Source of the DNA: Helichrysum umbraculigerum
Lineage: Eukaryota > Streptophyta > Magnoliopsida > Asterales > Asteraceae
DNA: 64,000 bases
Reading direction: 5' to 3'
Assembly (NCBI GenBank): GCA_949592205.1
Contig: CATIUR010000013.1
Location: 2,232,001 to 2,296,000 of the forward strand
Shown here: piece after piece, positions 1 through 11,929 of the stretch
How the letters are laid out: every line of letters starts with the position of its first letter
Numbering within the stretch: position 1 is the first letter of the stretch
Made by a program: the position numbers and the translations under genes
The notes under the pieces: generated by a model
The model's input: the letters and a program-made list of their open reading frames with translations, nothing else
The model's database searches: none
Told to the model about the DNA's origin: nothing

Positions 1-2457
1 TCTATGTAAGCGGAAGGTTAATGTCCACTTAAGCCAATAGTGTAGGTGGAGGGTTAATGTCCACCTAAAGCTAGTTCACTCAACTAGTATGTTCAAGTAA
101 GTTATTCAAGTTTGTTTATCAAAAACGTGTACGACCCGTTGGTGAAAGTTTGTAATAATAATTCGTTATGACATTATTATTATGTTTGTTTCATTGTATA
201 CAATGCATTAGTATATATCACGTGTTGTCGCGTTATTGTCTTAGGTGTTTACAAGTTGTTACCCAAGTTGTATACTTGGTGCAAATTAAATTTCAAGTTT
301 ATATTTTTAGCGAGACTAGGGTTTGCCGGCACTAGTATGGCGACACTGAGGTAAGTGTCGCTAGTTGCGTAAATTAAGTATGTGGCGACACTTGGCTTAG
401 TGTCGCAACTGGTGAGAAAACAATTGATGGCGATACTCAAGTTAGTGTCGCTAGTTATGACGCTTTAAAATAAGTAGCGATATTCGGGTTAGTGTCGCTG
501 GTATGGCGACACTGAGGGTTAGTGTCGCTAGTTTGGCGACACTGAAGCCTGATCAGATTTCCAATTTTGGGCCAAGTAATCTACGTGTCAGTTTTTCAGT
601 CGGGTGTGTTTTCGGGTCTCTCTTTTTGTCTAAGTTGCTATATATGTCACCCAAACACTTTTTGTTACCATTCTCTCCAAAAATTATTAAGTTTCCAAAA
701 ATAGAAAGTTTGACGTTTTCGAAACCAAGCCCCGTTTTTTGTTGACTTGGTCAAACCTTCTCGGTTTGACCCGAAACTTTTACCCGAACCTTATATGTGT
801 TCATGGACCATAAAAAGTTAGTTTGTCTATTTATAGCAAGTCCACAAGTGTCGGTTTTTATTAGCCACTAAAATCAGTCCACACTTTATATTTTCCAGAA
901 AATGCACCCCTTTGTCGAATTTTTATAAAAATCTACAGTCCGTAAAAAATTCCAACAAAATTACCAGTTGTTCCCCTATATGTTATATACTTCCAGTAAT
1001 TTGTCCATGAGTTTTAGAGTAGTTTAAGTATTTTTAAAAATTACATGTGTCCTCTGAGGTCCAACAGTTGACCAATCTGGACACATGCATGAAGATCGAG
1101 TTTTTGGGCAAAATCTACAACTTTTTAGAGAAAATTTATCAGTACAACATTTGTATTCAACCAAATTTATGAGATTTTGGCAGTAGTTTCAAGTCATTTG
1201 GAGTTGTATAGCTCAAGATATGTTCAAAACCATAAGACCAAAGTTTCTGACTTTTCTGGGCAGATTGTATATGTGTTCTTATACAAATTATTAAAAATAC
1301 TAAACGAACTCATAAAAAGATGCGACCAGTGGGGTTTGAAAGATAACTTCTTGAAATTAATTTTAGGCTATAAAAAAGTCCAATTTGATCAAGAATTGAG
1401 TGAGTTATGGTTTGGTACATTTCGTGTTACAATCTGGACAGAAAGTTGAAAATGTATTTTTATGAACTTAAAGTTAAGAAAAACGATTTTTATGCCACAT
1501 TTTGTTATATACAAGTTGAGTGAACTTTATAACATGTTATTAGAGTATTAAGAAGGTGAGAATGTCCCTTACAATGGTGTTTTGAAGAAAGGATGGCAGA
1601 TTTGTAATGGGGAGTTCTTGAGCTCTTGTTTTCTTGAAACACTTTTGTAAAATGATGAAGATGGTGGTGGTAGCTTATGGTGGATTATGGTGGAGCTTAT
1701 GGTGGTTAATGGTGGATGTTGGGGGGGGTGCTTGGAGCTGTTCTTGGTCGATTTTGGGGAGGGGGAAAGAGAGAAGAGAGTGTTTTGGTGGAGATGTGTG
1801 AAAGTGTTGAGTGAAATGAGGAGGAAATCAAGTGTTTTGGAAAAAGAAAGAGTGTCATTGCATGAAGCACCATTGGGTGATGGGGGAGGTGCCTTGGGGG
1901 CCAGCCCACATGGGCCCCATGTGGTGGGTGGTGATTTTTAATCCTCAGTTTTCAGACTGTGTTGCGTACGTTGTTCGTTCGTTGGTTAAACCGTTAATTT
2001 GTTAAATCGCGTAACGTTAATTTTAGTCGTTTAAATTAACGATATATTTTGGATAATTTTTCATTGAAGTATTATTAAAATACATTATTTTAAGTTGTTA
2101 AAATATTTAATGACTTTCGTTTGGTTACCGAATTCGATTCGCGCGTTTTTACCGAGTTTGTTACGTTTTAAACAAAACGTCTAGGTTTTTCGTGTATTAT
2201 TATATAAAAATAATAATATATGATAAATAACTTCTAAAAATAGATTCAAGTTATTTATCGAAATGTTTTCACCAACGTCGTATATTGTGACGGACTCCGT
2301 CCGATCGTTTCGCGTAATTACATATAAGCACATAATCATGTAAGTGTATATTCAAATATACAAGTAATTACAAATATTTAGCCTAATACAAACTAAATAC
2401 AAGTAATTAGGGTCCTAGCTTAGGTTTAAAAGTTAACCTAATTTTCCGGGTGTTACA
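1..2457 (-). mobile_element. Partial Tekay-like Ty3/gypsy LTR, cut by window start
   Basis: Read on the minus strand, this begins TGTAACACCC at 2457, the same start as the complete LTR at 58981 (TGTAACACCCCGC). It continues to the window edge without reaching an LTR end, so it is the 5' part of a long LTR (the related one is 2768 bp). It interrupts the internal region of the Athila/Tat-like element that resumes at 2458; the adjoining bases TTACG (2458-2462) are the likely target-site copy, but the other copy is outside the window. No coding sequence is visible. The short open frames here, including 503-745 and 1687-1941, have no recognisable protein features. Direct repeats of the type GTTAATGTCCAC lie at 18-65. 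Confidence 0.75.
337..546. repeat. Array of alternating GCGACACT / AGTGTCGC motifs inside the LTR
   Basis: About a dozen copies of GGCGACACT and its complement AGTGTCGC(TAG/AAC), some degenerate (GCGATACT, GCGATATT), alternate in orientation at roughly 20-35 base spacing. Pairs of opposite copies could fold into short hairpins. A different but analogous GTCGC/GCGAC array lies in the LTR at 59861-60076. Confidence 0.8.
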
Positions 2458-2976
2458 TTACGCTACCAAGTCTTTTCAAAATTTAGGAAATTCCAAAGGA
2501 GACTCTCTCAAAGAAAGTACCCCAGTTTCGAGAAAATACAAGGAAAACTCATCATACCCCTCTTCACACAACTTCTTCAACACCCGAAAACCCGACTCCT
2601 CTTTAAGGTATTTTGAAAGATTAGTACCGTTCTCATCCTAAGTGATGGAGATTAGATTCTTGATCAAGCCTATGATGAGAATGCAGCATGACTGGCAATC
2701 TGATTGATTGACACTAGCAAGTATGAAACCCTAAACACCTGAGTGATTTGAGTGACCCATTGTGAGGATTGCCTAGTCATGATTACCACCGAAGTTGCTC
2801 GAAGAAGGTATCAAATTCTTCAAACCCTTAGTTTCTCATAGAATTCTTTCATAACTGAAGCTTTATATTTCTTTGGAATTGGTACTTCTAAAAGATAAGT
2901 GTAACTAGAATCTTTCTAAAGGCTGTTTATGAATGAGTTTGCTTGAGGACAAGCAAAAGTCTAAGTGTGGGATACT
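2458..2976 (+). mobile_element. 3' internal remnant of Athila/Tat-like element A
   Basis: This stretch aligns by eye with 57340-57854 (shared CTTTTCAAAAT, ACTCTCTC, CCCCAGTTTC, GAAAATACAA, GGACAAGCAAA) and ends in the polypurine-like AAGTGTGGGA (2963-2972) just before the LTR. It is the last ~0.5 kb of internal sequence of an element whose remainder lies left of the window beyond the inserted LTR. The open frame 2450-2641 here is not convincing as a gene. Confidence 0.8.
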
Positions 2977-3725
2977 TGATATAGCGTAAAAAGTAATATT
3001 TTTACTACCGATATCCCTCTCATTTAAGACCAATACTTGGCATAAAAACCCAATTATCACTTGGTTTGAGTAATATTATGCCAAGGAGGTAAAAACAAGG
3101 TTGCACGAGAAAAATCAAGCAAAACGGATGAAAAACGAAGATTCTACACACGTTTGAAGATTCAACGCATCCGAGACAAGATTTTAGAGAAAGTGCCCAT
3201 CAATGAGATCTATCTTATCATTTTTAAGTTATGAATCCAACTGAAAAAGAATCAACCAAAAAAGACAAAGAATGAAGATTCTGCGCACGCCAGAAGATTC
3301 AAACGATTCGTACAACAAATCTGAAGTTAAGAGCCACATCTCGGGGATATCTTTTCATCAAAGTCTTCGGCTTTGAAAAGCGAATTCAACGCAAAAAGAA
3401 TCGACCCAAACGGACGCATAACGAAGAAAACACTCACAAAATGACAAACGCGTGAAAGAATGCGAACCGGGGCCACTGGCCGCCACAGGGGGTTAGCAGC
3501 CAGCCAGCCGCCACCCCCTGGCAGCCAGCCGCCACCTTCAGCCAGCCAGTGGCACCCTCGGTGCTTTATTATACTCTTGTGTACTCGCAGGGTACATGTG
3601 CAGTCTCTTTACGCAACTTTAGGGTATATGTGCAGCTTCTTTGCGCACTTTAGGGTACATGTGCTAGTGCTTCCAGAAAAATGCTAATGTGCACCTCAAA
3701 TTGCTAACATGCACCAGATATTACC

Positions 3726-3733
3726 TATAAATA
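3726..3733 (+). promoter_or_regulatory. TATA box of LTR A
   Basis: TATAAATA followed by GAGG. The same motif in the same setting is found in the related LTRs at 51405 and 58563, and it is followed by a CT-rich leader (CTCTCTCTAG repeats). Confidence 0.6.
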
Positions 3734-4057
3734 GAGGTGACATGGCTTCATTTCAACTTGCACCTTTCTACACCATTCTTCACATTATCACACTCTCTCT
3801 AGAATAGTTTCTCACTCTAGCACTTCTCTAAGGAGTTAGAGGAGAATTAATCTCTAGGTTCTCTCTCTAGTCTCTCTCTCTAGTTTCTCTCTCTAGGGAA
3901 CTAGTGGGAAGATTAGGAGAGAATCCTTTCTTCTTAGATTAGTTATGTAATTAATTAGTAGAGGCTAGCTTATGTAATGCTTGGATATTAATGAAGAAAT
4001 ACAAGTGTTATTCTGCTCGCAATTTCTATCGGTATTTTCTATCCTTTTTATTATTAA

Positions 4058-5731
4058 CTAGTTTAAGACCCGCAAAATTTGCGGGTTGATTCATAATATG
4101 TCTTATATAAATGTGTTATACGAATCTAATATGTGTTTTGGTGTTGGTGTCCAGTACATCGATTTGTATTGGTTTAGTTTCAAATGAAAATTGTATTAAG
4201 GATTTGAATTGTGATAGATTTTTAATTAATGAGTCCAAATATATTAATTAATTAATAGAGAGAATATTGTTTATGAAGTCACTTGTTATTTGTATTGATA
4301 TTTAACAATACTATCTTATTTAAAATTGTACGGATATGTTTTTCCAAATAAGCAAATTTAGTGGCTCAGCAGATAAATACTATTTTGTACTTAATAAATA
4401 ACAATCTTTGCAGTTCATTAGTGGTTTTCGTCAATCTAAGTTACTCTCTTTAATTTAAATCAACAATCTATAATGCATTACTTTATTTTTTTTAACTTTG
4501 ACGAAAGATGACAAGACATGACAACTCAAATGCAGGCTCTACTAACCCGAATGACATTAACCTTAGAAGATTAAATGGTAAATTATTTTAGGGATGTTAA
4601 TCGAGATATAGAGAGATTAGTGGCAAAAGAGTAAATTAATTAATCAATTATTGATAATATTGTGCATGATACCACTTCCTTTTTTTGTATTTGTATTGTT
4701 CTTTAGTAATAATACCATATATTATGTACCAAAACTTCGTGTTAGTTACTTTAAAAGTTAAATTGTTAGCTTTAAAATTTCAAATCTTGTAATTCGGTAT
4801 CGTTTTTTTTTCTTGCTTCAAATTTGCGTTGTATTTTCAATAACTAATTTTCTTTGTTTCGCCAAAGTTACGAACATGAGGATAACCGAAACCCACAAAT
4901 AAATATGAACAACCGATGGGTAATACTAATTGAGCATCCATAAGCCAAAAATTGTAAATTAAAAATTGATAAACAAAAATTCAAAAAAGACGGTAGTATG
5001 GATACAAATACATTAAAATCCAGCGAAAGCTAACCCGTTTGACACTCATGATCCAAGAACCGTTAATTATAAATTGATAAAAGTATTCAAAATAGTAGGT
5101 CGTATACGAATTTAAATCACTGTGCGATGGAATGAAGTTATAAATTTTTTGAAATTGAAAATAACTTATTGGATTTTTTAGAAAAATAAAATAAATAATA
5201 TTGTAGGAAGAGTTTGAATTATAGAAAAATACGGTGGTATGGGTATAGATACACTAAAACCCGCTGGAACCCAACCAGCTGACATTCATAATCCAAGAAT
5301 CGTAAGTTAGAAATTGATAAAAGTGGTAAATAAAGGACAGTCATATACGAATCTAACTCATTGGGAGATGAAATGAAGTCATGATTTTTTGAAATTAAAA
5401 ATAACTATTAGAGCTTATGTTAGAAAAAATAAAATAAAGAATATTTTACGAAGAGTCTAAGTCATGGAAAAAATAATAAAATAGTTATTAAATTAACATT
5501 TTCATAAACTATTTGAGGGATTATTTATAATTAAATGAAAAAGATGATTTATATTGTAAATATTGAAGGGTGTATATTGTAATTATAGAAGGGTATATTA
5601 GCCTTTTAGTCACATAAAAATAGGATTAATGATGTCACTAAATAAATTAAGGGTTGGATCTTGATTGTTGATCTCCATCTAATGGTCATTATTCTTTCAA
5701 GATTTTTCTTTTAATTAATAAGATAGATAGA
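4058..5731 (-). mobile_element. Non-autonomous Helitron
   Basis: On the minus strand the element starts TCTATCTATCTTATTAATT at 5731 and ends with the hairpin AACCCGCAAATTTTGCGGGT followed by CTTAAACTAG at 4058. It lies between host A and T with no target duplication. These are the Helitron hallmarks (5' TC, 3' hairpin plus CTRR, A/T insertion). The interrupted LTR reads continuously across the site when compared with 51760-51830, which confirms the boundaries. No Rep/helicase frame is visible. A ~240-bp internal duplication lies at 4987-5470. Confidence 0.85.
4987..5470. repeat. Two-copy tandem duplication in the Helitron
   Basis: Copy 1 (about 4987-5219) and copy 2 (about 5229-5470) share GGTAGTATGGATACA/GGTGGTATGGGTATA, CATGATCCAAGAACCGT/CATAATCCAAGAATCGT, AAATTGATAAAAGT and TTTTTTGAAATT. 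They are clearly diverged, so the duplication is old. Confidence 0.7.
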
Positions 5732-6275
5732 TTTGTCATATTGTTCTTGTTTGATGCATGTGATTTATTAATATTATAAATGTTTATTGCCATGATATGC
5801 GAGTAGTTGCTTATATGTTTGCCATGATTTAGATAATTATAATAGGATGATATTAAATATTGTAAAATAATATGACGGCCCCTATTCGACTGTTCTTGGA
5901 TATAGTGCTGGAAACGCTTTATGCGGAGTACAAATGTACGGAAGTCTGAGAACGACCGAAGGTAGTTATATTACGGATCAATACTATAAATGTGTTAAAT
6001 GAATTTCTGATTATAGTTAAATTATAATATTATGAACGAATGATGGCATGTTTGACCAACCGCTTATGACCAGACTGCCCCAACTTATTCCGGTAGGGTA
6101 AAACCTGTTTATGTGACTATTTATTCAATAGACCATGCCATGATACGGACATCTCTGACGATCGAGATTGGGGAATAGGATTCGAGGGTAGTCGTTGGCC
6201 GATGTGTTCAGTACATTTGGGAGAACTTTCGGTGTATTGTAATTGTTTGTGTTTACTATCCATGATACATATCTT

Positions 6276-6983
6276 TGTTGGAATAGTGTCCAATATCATA
6301 ACTAATTGGTGAGACTATCATTAATGGTAAAGTCCTTTTTGGGTTGCCCTCAATAAATAGTCAAGAGAGTTACATAAGGTGTAATATTAATTAGTATAAT
6401 ATTATAATTGTTTTGATTAAATTAATAATGGTTTATTAATTATAATAATCAAATAGAATTAAAAGGCGGAAGGTTCCAGAACCAATCCAACCGCCGGTTG
6501 GAGAGTCCAACCGCCGGTTGGGATTAGGGTTTCCGAGTCGGTTAAGGACACAGCCCCAACCGCCGGTTGAAAGGACCAACCGCCGGTTGGAGGTCGAATT
6601 CAGAAATCTGGGGTTTTCTTCCTCAACTATAAATAGGGGTCAATCCTATACCTTATTCCATACGATTTCAAGTACGAATTTTCAAGGATTTCGAAAATTC
6701 TACTATCTCTTGGGTTTTTGGGTGTGAAGCATTAGAGGTATTCTACTTTGGGTACTTGCCTCCAAGTAACGAAGCTCTACTCGTTGGTCTGCGCGTGAGA
6801 AATAGGTTTTCTCTTAAGGTTAGTGTTTTCCTTATATTCTCTTTGTCCAATTTATTCATTGTACTATGTTGTTAAAGTTAAAGATCCCTTAGGGTTTTAG
6901 TTTCCTAATTGCCTTAGATTATTTAAAGTTTTGTTATTCCGCTGCGTATATGATAATCTAGTTAGGGAATAGAAAACCCAACA
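6276..6983 (+). repeat. 5' LTR of the copia element
   Basis: Bounded by TGTTGGAATAG and AAAACCCAACA. It contains four near-identical 15-base palindromes (6487-6590) upstream of TATAAATA at 6628-6635. Confidence 0.95.
6487..6635 (+). promoter_or_regulatory. Four palindromic boxes plus TATA box in the copia LTR
   Basis: CCAACCGCCGGTTGG, a 7-base palindrome around one C, occurs at 6487-6501, 6507-6521, 6556-6570 (last base A here, G in the 3' LTR) and 6576-6590. TATAAATA follows at 6628. The arrangement is repeated in the 3' LTR (about 13014-13118). The spacing suggests an enhancer for a dimeric DNA-binding protein; that is inference. Confidence 0.6.
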
Positions 6984-6984
6984 G

Positions 6985-6997
6985 TGGTATCAGAGCC
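6985..6997 (+). other. Primer-binding site (initiator tRNA-Met type)
   Basis: TGGTATCAGAGCC begins one base after the LTR end. This is the usual plant copia sequence complementary to the 3' end of initiator methionine tRNA. Confidence 0.9.
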
Positions 6998-7894
6998 ATA
7001 GCTTAACAAATAGTAGCATGCAATTATCTGCAATAGTATGTAGGTTAAGATAAATTGGAAAGAGAATTATCTAAATAGGTAATATGTATTTACAGTTTAG
7101 ATATTGATAATTTTAAATTGTTTACAAATAGACCTCAGATTTTAAAAGGTTTAAAATAGAACCCTAAACTTCAAGAGATATTATATGTATAATATGATTT
7201 ATATATACGTATAATAAAAGTCTAAATACATCGTCAGTCAATTGATAAATCGGCTCACCCATAAGGAACAAACTATAAGAGAGGTATAAGGCGGGTCGCT
7301 CTGCTTCCCTAAAGAAGTCAGGTTTTTAATAAGCTTCGCGCTGACATACTTCTCCGCTTCTTTGTGTGTTCTATGGAGCTACCGAGGACTTTTGATAGGA
7401 TGATGTCAAGATTAAAAATAGACTTAAAATAGTAAAACAAAATCCCGTTTTAGCTATAGGAAATGATGAATAGTATGCTAACCCATGAAGCCCGCACATC
7501 TCTCGTATGAACTGTTAATGGAGCGTGTGTGGTTTACCGGCACATTAATATGAGAACATAATGAGAGATGATTGAGACTCGCGATTCTCGAGCGTACTCG
7601 AGCCGGGGATCACGCGGGGTTTGCATGGTTAATTCACCATCTTGTTCATGATCCTCGGCATACCAGTCATGAATAGTAGATGTGCATAACCGAGATTAAC
7701 ATGCCATTGATAGAAATCAATGAATCTCAAAGATCTAGGAGTTTCATAGAAATGAAATAGATAACGGTATTTTAGTTATATGATTACGGCAACCCTTTTC
7801 ATAAAACTGAAAATATGGATCCTAGCCTTAATTTAGAAAATTGGGTAAATAATTAAGGAATATTCAAACTAACTAAAACTGTTTTATCTCATAG

Positions 7895-10800
7895 ATGGCA
7901 TATTTAAATGGTGCAAATCCTCCCGTCCCCAATCCCGCACATAACTCGAACTTCTCACTACTCTCGGTTCTTGGAAGGGAAAGACTAACCGGTCCAAATT
8001 ATATGGACTGGATGCGTAACCTAAGATTTACCTTGAGGTACGAGAATAAGGAGTATGTTCTCGATGAGCAGATTCCCGTAATTGATGAAGAATCAACCCA
8101 AGAGGAGATTGAGGCACACCGGAAACATTATGATGACGCGAATAAAGTGTCTTGTATCATGGCATCTTCCATGAGCCCTGAACTGCAAAAGACTTTTGAA
8201 AACACTTGGGCTTATGAAATGAACCAACAACTGAAAGAAATGTTTCAGGCTAAGGCAAGCAAAGAACGCCTTGATGTGGTGAAATCCCTCATGGCTTGCA
8301 AGCCCAAACCTGGAGTTTCTATCTGTGCTTTCGTCTTAGAGATGAAAGGGTACTTTGATAAGTTGGAGTCATTGAACATGGTATTTGACACAGAGTTTTC
8401 CATCGCCATAATTCTATCCAGTTTGCCAGCTGTCTACAATCAATTTGTAATGTCATATCAGATGAATATGAATGAGAGAGAAGGCTCAATAATGGAACTC
8501 CATAATTTACTGCAAACTGCTGAACAAGGAATCAAGAAAGACGATGTGTCATATGGCTCGGCAGCTCCTGTGTTGACTGTTGGTCAAAGTGCAAAGAAAA
8601 GAAAAAGGTCAAATTCTAATTGGAAAAGGAAGACTGCTGACGGAAAGTCTGTTCGCAAGTCTAAGAAAGGGACCGATTCTGAAATTGCACCTGTTAGTGA
8701 CCCAAAGGAAGCAGTGTGCTTCTACTGCAACACTAAGGGGCATTGGAAGCGTAACTTCCCAAAGTACCTGAAGGACCTTGAAGATGGAAAGGTCGAGAAG
8801 AGTACTCACTCAGGTATGTTTATGATCGAACTCCATAATACCACAACTTCTAATTCATGGGTTCTGGATACAGGGTGTGGTAATCACATTTGCACTGTAT
8901 TGCAGGGGCTAAAGGAAAGTAGAAGTGTGAAGCATGGAGAGCTCAACTTAGTTATGGGAAACAAGGGAATTGTACCTGTGACGAAGATTGGAAGATTTGA
9001 GCTCATGCTGAATTCTGGAGTTAGGATAGATTTAAATAATTGCTATTATTCGTCAAAAATGACTAGAAACATTATTTCATTTTATGTTTTGTTTAAAGAT
9101 GGTTATCATTTTACTTTTGATAATGGAAATGGAGATATTTTGGTTTATTTAAATAATTGTTTTGTTTTTAAAGCTTCTCCTTACAAAGGCATATATGAAA
9201 ATGTTGAATGTGTTAGCAATGTTATTTTAAATGTTGATTCGTCTAATGAGCTTGACAAATCCAAGTTGTGGCACTATCGTCTAGGGCACATAAACAAGAT
9301 TCGCATCGCCCAACTCCAAAAGGATGAAGTATTGGAATCATTTGATCTCAAATCGGATGATGTATGCGAATCTTGTTTATTAGGCAAGATGACTAAATCA
9401 CCATTCACAGGATCATGTGAAAGAGGTGAAGGATTATTGGATTTGGTACATACAGATGTATGTGGACCATTCCGATGTGCTACAAAAGATGGAAATAGAT
9501 ACTATGTTACATTTATTGATGACTTCAGCAGATTTGGACATGTTTATCTGATCAAACATAAGTCGGATACTTTTGAGGTGTTCAAAAGATATCAAAGCGA
9601 AGTAGAGAATCAACTGGGCATAAAGATAAAGGTTCTCCGATCCGATAGGGGAGGAGAGTACCTTAGTATCGAGTTTCTCGATCATCTTAGAGATTGTGGA
9701 ATAGTTTCACAATTGACTCCTCCTAGAACACCACAGCTTAATGGTGTCGCTGAGAGGAGAAACAGAACTTTGTTAGACATGGTTCGATCTATGATGAGTC
9801 GAGCAACACTTCCAATAAGTTTCTGGGGTTATGCATTAGAAACAGCCGCCCATATCTTAAATCAAATACCCACTAAGAAAGTTTCAAAGACACCTTATGA
9901 GATGTGGAAGGGAAAGAAACCTTCTCTTGGTCACATCAAAATCTGGGGTTGTGAAGTTTACGTTAGACGGGAAACTCAGGACAAACTAGACTCCAGATCT
10001 GAAAAGTGTCTTTTCGTCGGTTATCCACAAGAGTCATTTGGATATTTATTCTACAGACCCAAGGATAATGTGGTCTTTGTAGCTCGAAGAGGAGTGTTCC
10101 TTGAGAGAGAAATGATATTTAAAGAGGACAGTGGGAGTAAAATTGATCTTGAAGAAATTCAAGAATCTACCGATGAAGAACCTATAATAAACACTGACGT
10201 TCAACAAGAGGTGGAGACACCTGTTGAACCTGAAGACATATCCTTACCCGTTCGCAGATCTAATAGAGTTAGCAATCCTCCTGAGTTCTATTATGGTTAC
10301 CAAATAGAAGAAGGGGATAAGATAAGTGATAGTGCACTGGCTGAATTAGATGAGCCTGCTAACTACAAGGAAGCGATGGCAGGCCCTGAGGCTGCTAAAT
10401 GGAAGGAAGCTATGAAAAGTGAAATTCAGTCCATGTATGACAACCAAGTTTGGAATTTAGTTGACACTACACCCGGTCTTAAGACGGTGGGATGTAAGTG
10501 GATCTTCAAGAAGAAGACAGACATGGATGGGAAAGTGCATACTTATAAAGCTAGATTGGTAGCAAAGGGCTATACTCAAACCTACGGGATTGATTATGAG
10601 GAAACCTTCTCACCAGTAGCTAAAATTAAGTCAATTAGGATTATGCTAGCCATAGCTGCGTTTCATGACTATGAAATTTGGCAGATGGATGTCAAAACCG
10701 CTTTCCTTAATGGGAAACTGACAGAGGATATGTTCATGGCACAACCGGAAGGTTTTGAAAATGTAAAGTATCCTAATAGAGTGTGCAAGCTTGAAAAGGC

Positions 10801-11929
10801 TATTTATGGACTTAAACAAGCCTCACGTAGCTGGAATCTCTGCTTCCATGAGAAAGTCACAGAGTTTGGATTTTCTAGAAGTGAAGATGAGTCCAGTATA
10901 TATGTCAAGTTCAGTGGGAGTATTGTAGTATTCTTAGTATTGTATGTGGATGATATACTGCTCATAGGAAATGATATCCCAACTTTACAAGGTGTAAAAG
11001 CATGGTTGGGAAAATGTTTCGCTATGAAAGATCTTGGAGATGCAGCATATATCCTAGGTATAAAGATTTATAGAGATAGGACAAAACGTCTCATAGGACT
11101 CAGCCAGGATACGTACATAGATAAAATATTGAAAAGATTCAATATGGAAAATTCTAAGAAAGGGAACTTACCCTTGAATCATGGCATTAAGATCAGTAAG
11201 GATCTATGTCCAAAGTCTGAACAAGAATTGGACAGAATGAGTCGAATCCCATATGCTTCGGCTATAGGATCGATCATGTATGCCATGACGTGTACAAGGC
11301 CTGATGTCTCATTTGCTTTGAGCTTAGTGAGTCGACATCAGCAGAATCCTGGTGAAGGTCATTGGACAGCTGTAAAGAACATTCTCAAGTATTTGAGAAA
11401 TACTAAAGACAGGTTCTTGGTTTATGGTGGAGAAGAGGAACTAAGAGTAACGGGTTATAGTGACGCCAGTTTCCAAACAGACAGAGATGATTGCCGTTCA
11501 CAGTCTGGTTGGGTGTTCTTACTAAATGGGGGAGCGGTGACATGGAAAAGTTCTAAGCAAGATACAGTAGCAGACTCTACATGCGAGTCTGAGTACATTG
11601 CGGCTAGTGAAGCAGCAAAGGAAGCTATCTGGATGAGGAATTTCATTGGAGATCTTGGAGTTGTTCCAACAGTACAAGATCATATTGCTATATTCTGTGA
11701 TAATGAAAGTGCAGTAGCCTTGAGTAGAGAACCCAAGGATCACGGAAAGTCAAAGCACATTGAAAGGAAATATCATTTTGTCCGAAGTAAAGTTGAAGAA
11801 GGACATGTAATTGTGAAGAGCATAAGATCAGAGGAAAATCCAGCTGATCCATTCACAAAGCCTCTAGGAAAGTCCAAACACGATGAACATGCTAGGAGCA
11901 TAGGTTTAAGAGATAATGTAAAGTTTTAG
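7895..11929 (+). CDS. Copia gag-pol polyprotein (1344 aa)
   Basis: A single frame encodes capsid, protease, integrase, reverse transcriptase and RNase H, acting in reverse transcription and insertion of the element. Visible in order: a UBN2-type gag domain (about residues 25-220); a zinc knuckle near 274 (CFYCNTKGHWKRNF); protease WVLDTGCGNH near 322; the integrase zinc-binding part HYRLGH...CESCLLG near 457-496; the integrase core with HTDVCGP near 518 and SDRGGEY near 583; reverse transcriptase from about 864 with MDVKTAFLNG near 930 and YVDD near 1016; RNase H with GYSDASF near 1186 and CDNESA near 1268. The length is normal for the family. One oddity is the last knuckle position: the expected Cys is Phe (TTC instead of TGC). 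All other catalytic residues look intact, so the element may be recently active. Lineage within copia was not assigned. Confidence 0.95.
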   Translation: MAYLNGANPPVPNPAHNSNFSLLSVLGRERLTGPNYMDWMRNLRFTLRYENKEYVLDEQIPVIDEESTQEEIEAHRKHYDDANKVSCIMASSMSPELQKTFENTWAYEMNQQLKEMFQAKASKERLDVVKSLMACKPKPGVSICAFVLEMKGYFDKLESLNMVFDTEFSIAIILSSLPAVYNQFVMSYQMNMNEREGSIMELHNLLQTAEQGIKKDDVSYGSAAPVLTVGQSAKKRKRSNSNWKRKTADGKSVRKSKKGTDSEIAPVSDPKEAVCFYCNTKGHWKRNFPKYLKDLEDGKVEKSTHSGMFMIELHNTTTSNSWVLDTGCGNHICTVLQGLKESRSVKHGELNLVMGNKGIVPVTKIGRFELMLNSGVRIDLNNCYYSSKMTRNIISFYVLFKDGYHFTFDNGNGDILVYLNNCFVFKASPYKGIYENVECVSNVILNVDSSNELDKSKLWHYRLGHINKIRIAQLQKDEVLESFDLKSDDVCESCLLGKMTKSPFTGSCERGEGLLDLVHTDVCGPFRCATKDGNRYYVTFIDDFSRFGHVYLIKHKSDTFEVFKRYQSEVENQLGIKIKVLRSDRGGEYLSIEFLDHLRDCGIVSQLTPPRTPQLNGVAERRNRTLLDMVRSMMSRATLPISFWGYALETAAHILNQIPTKKVSKTPYEMWKGKKPSLGHIKIWGCEVYVRRETQDKLDSRSEKCLFVGYPQESFGYLFYRPKDNVVFVARRGVFLEREMIFKEDSGSKIDLEEIQESTDEEPIINTDVQQEVETPVEPEDISLPVRRSNRVSNPPEFYYGYQIEEGDKISDSALAELDEPANYKEAMAGPEAAKWKEAMKSEIQSMYDNQVWNLVDTTPGLKTVGCKWIFKKKTDMDGKVHTYKARLVAKGYTQTYGIDYEETFSPVAKIKSIRIMLAIAAFHDYEIWQMDVKTAFLNGKLTEDMFMAQPEGFENVKYPNRVCKLEKAIYGLKQASRSWNLCFHEKVTEFGFSRSEDESSIYVKFSGSIVVFLVLYVDDILLIGNDIPTLQGVKAWLGKCFAMKDLGDAAYILGIKIYRDRTKRLIGLSQDTYIDKILKRFNMENSKKGNLPLNHGIKISKDLCPKSEQELDRMSRIPYASAIGSIMYAMTCTRPDVSFALSLVSRHQQNPGEGHWTAVKNILKYLRNTKDRFLVYGGEEELRVTGYSDASFQTDRDDCRSQSGWVFLLNGGAVTWKSSKQDTVADSTCESEYIAASEAAKEAIWMRNFIGDLGVVPTVQDHIAIFCDNESAVALSREPKDHGKSKHIERKYHFVRSKVEEGHVIVKSIRSEENPADPFTKPLGKSKHDEHARSIGLRDNVKF

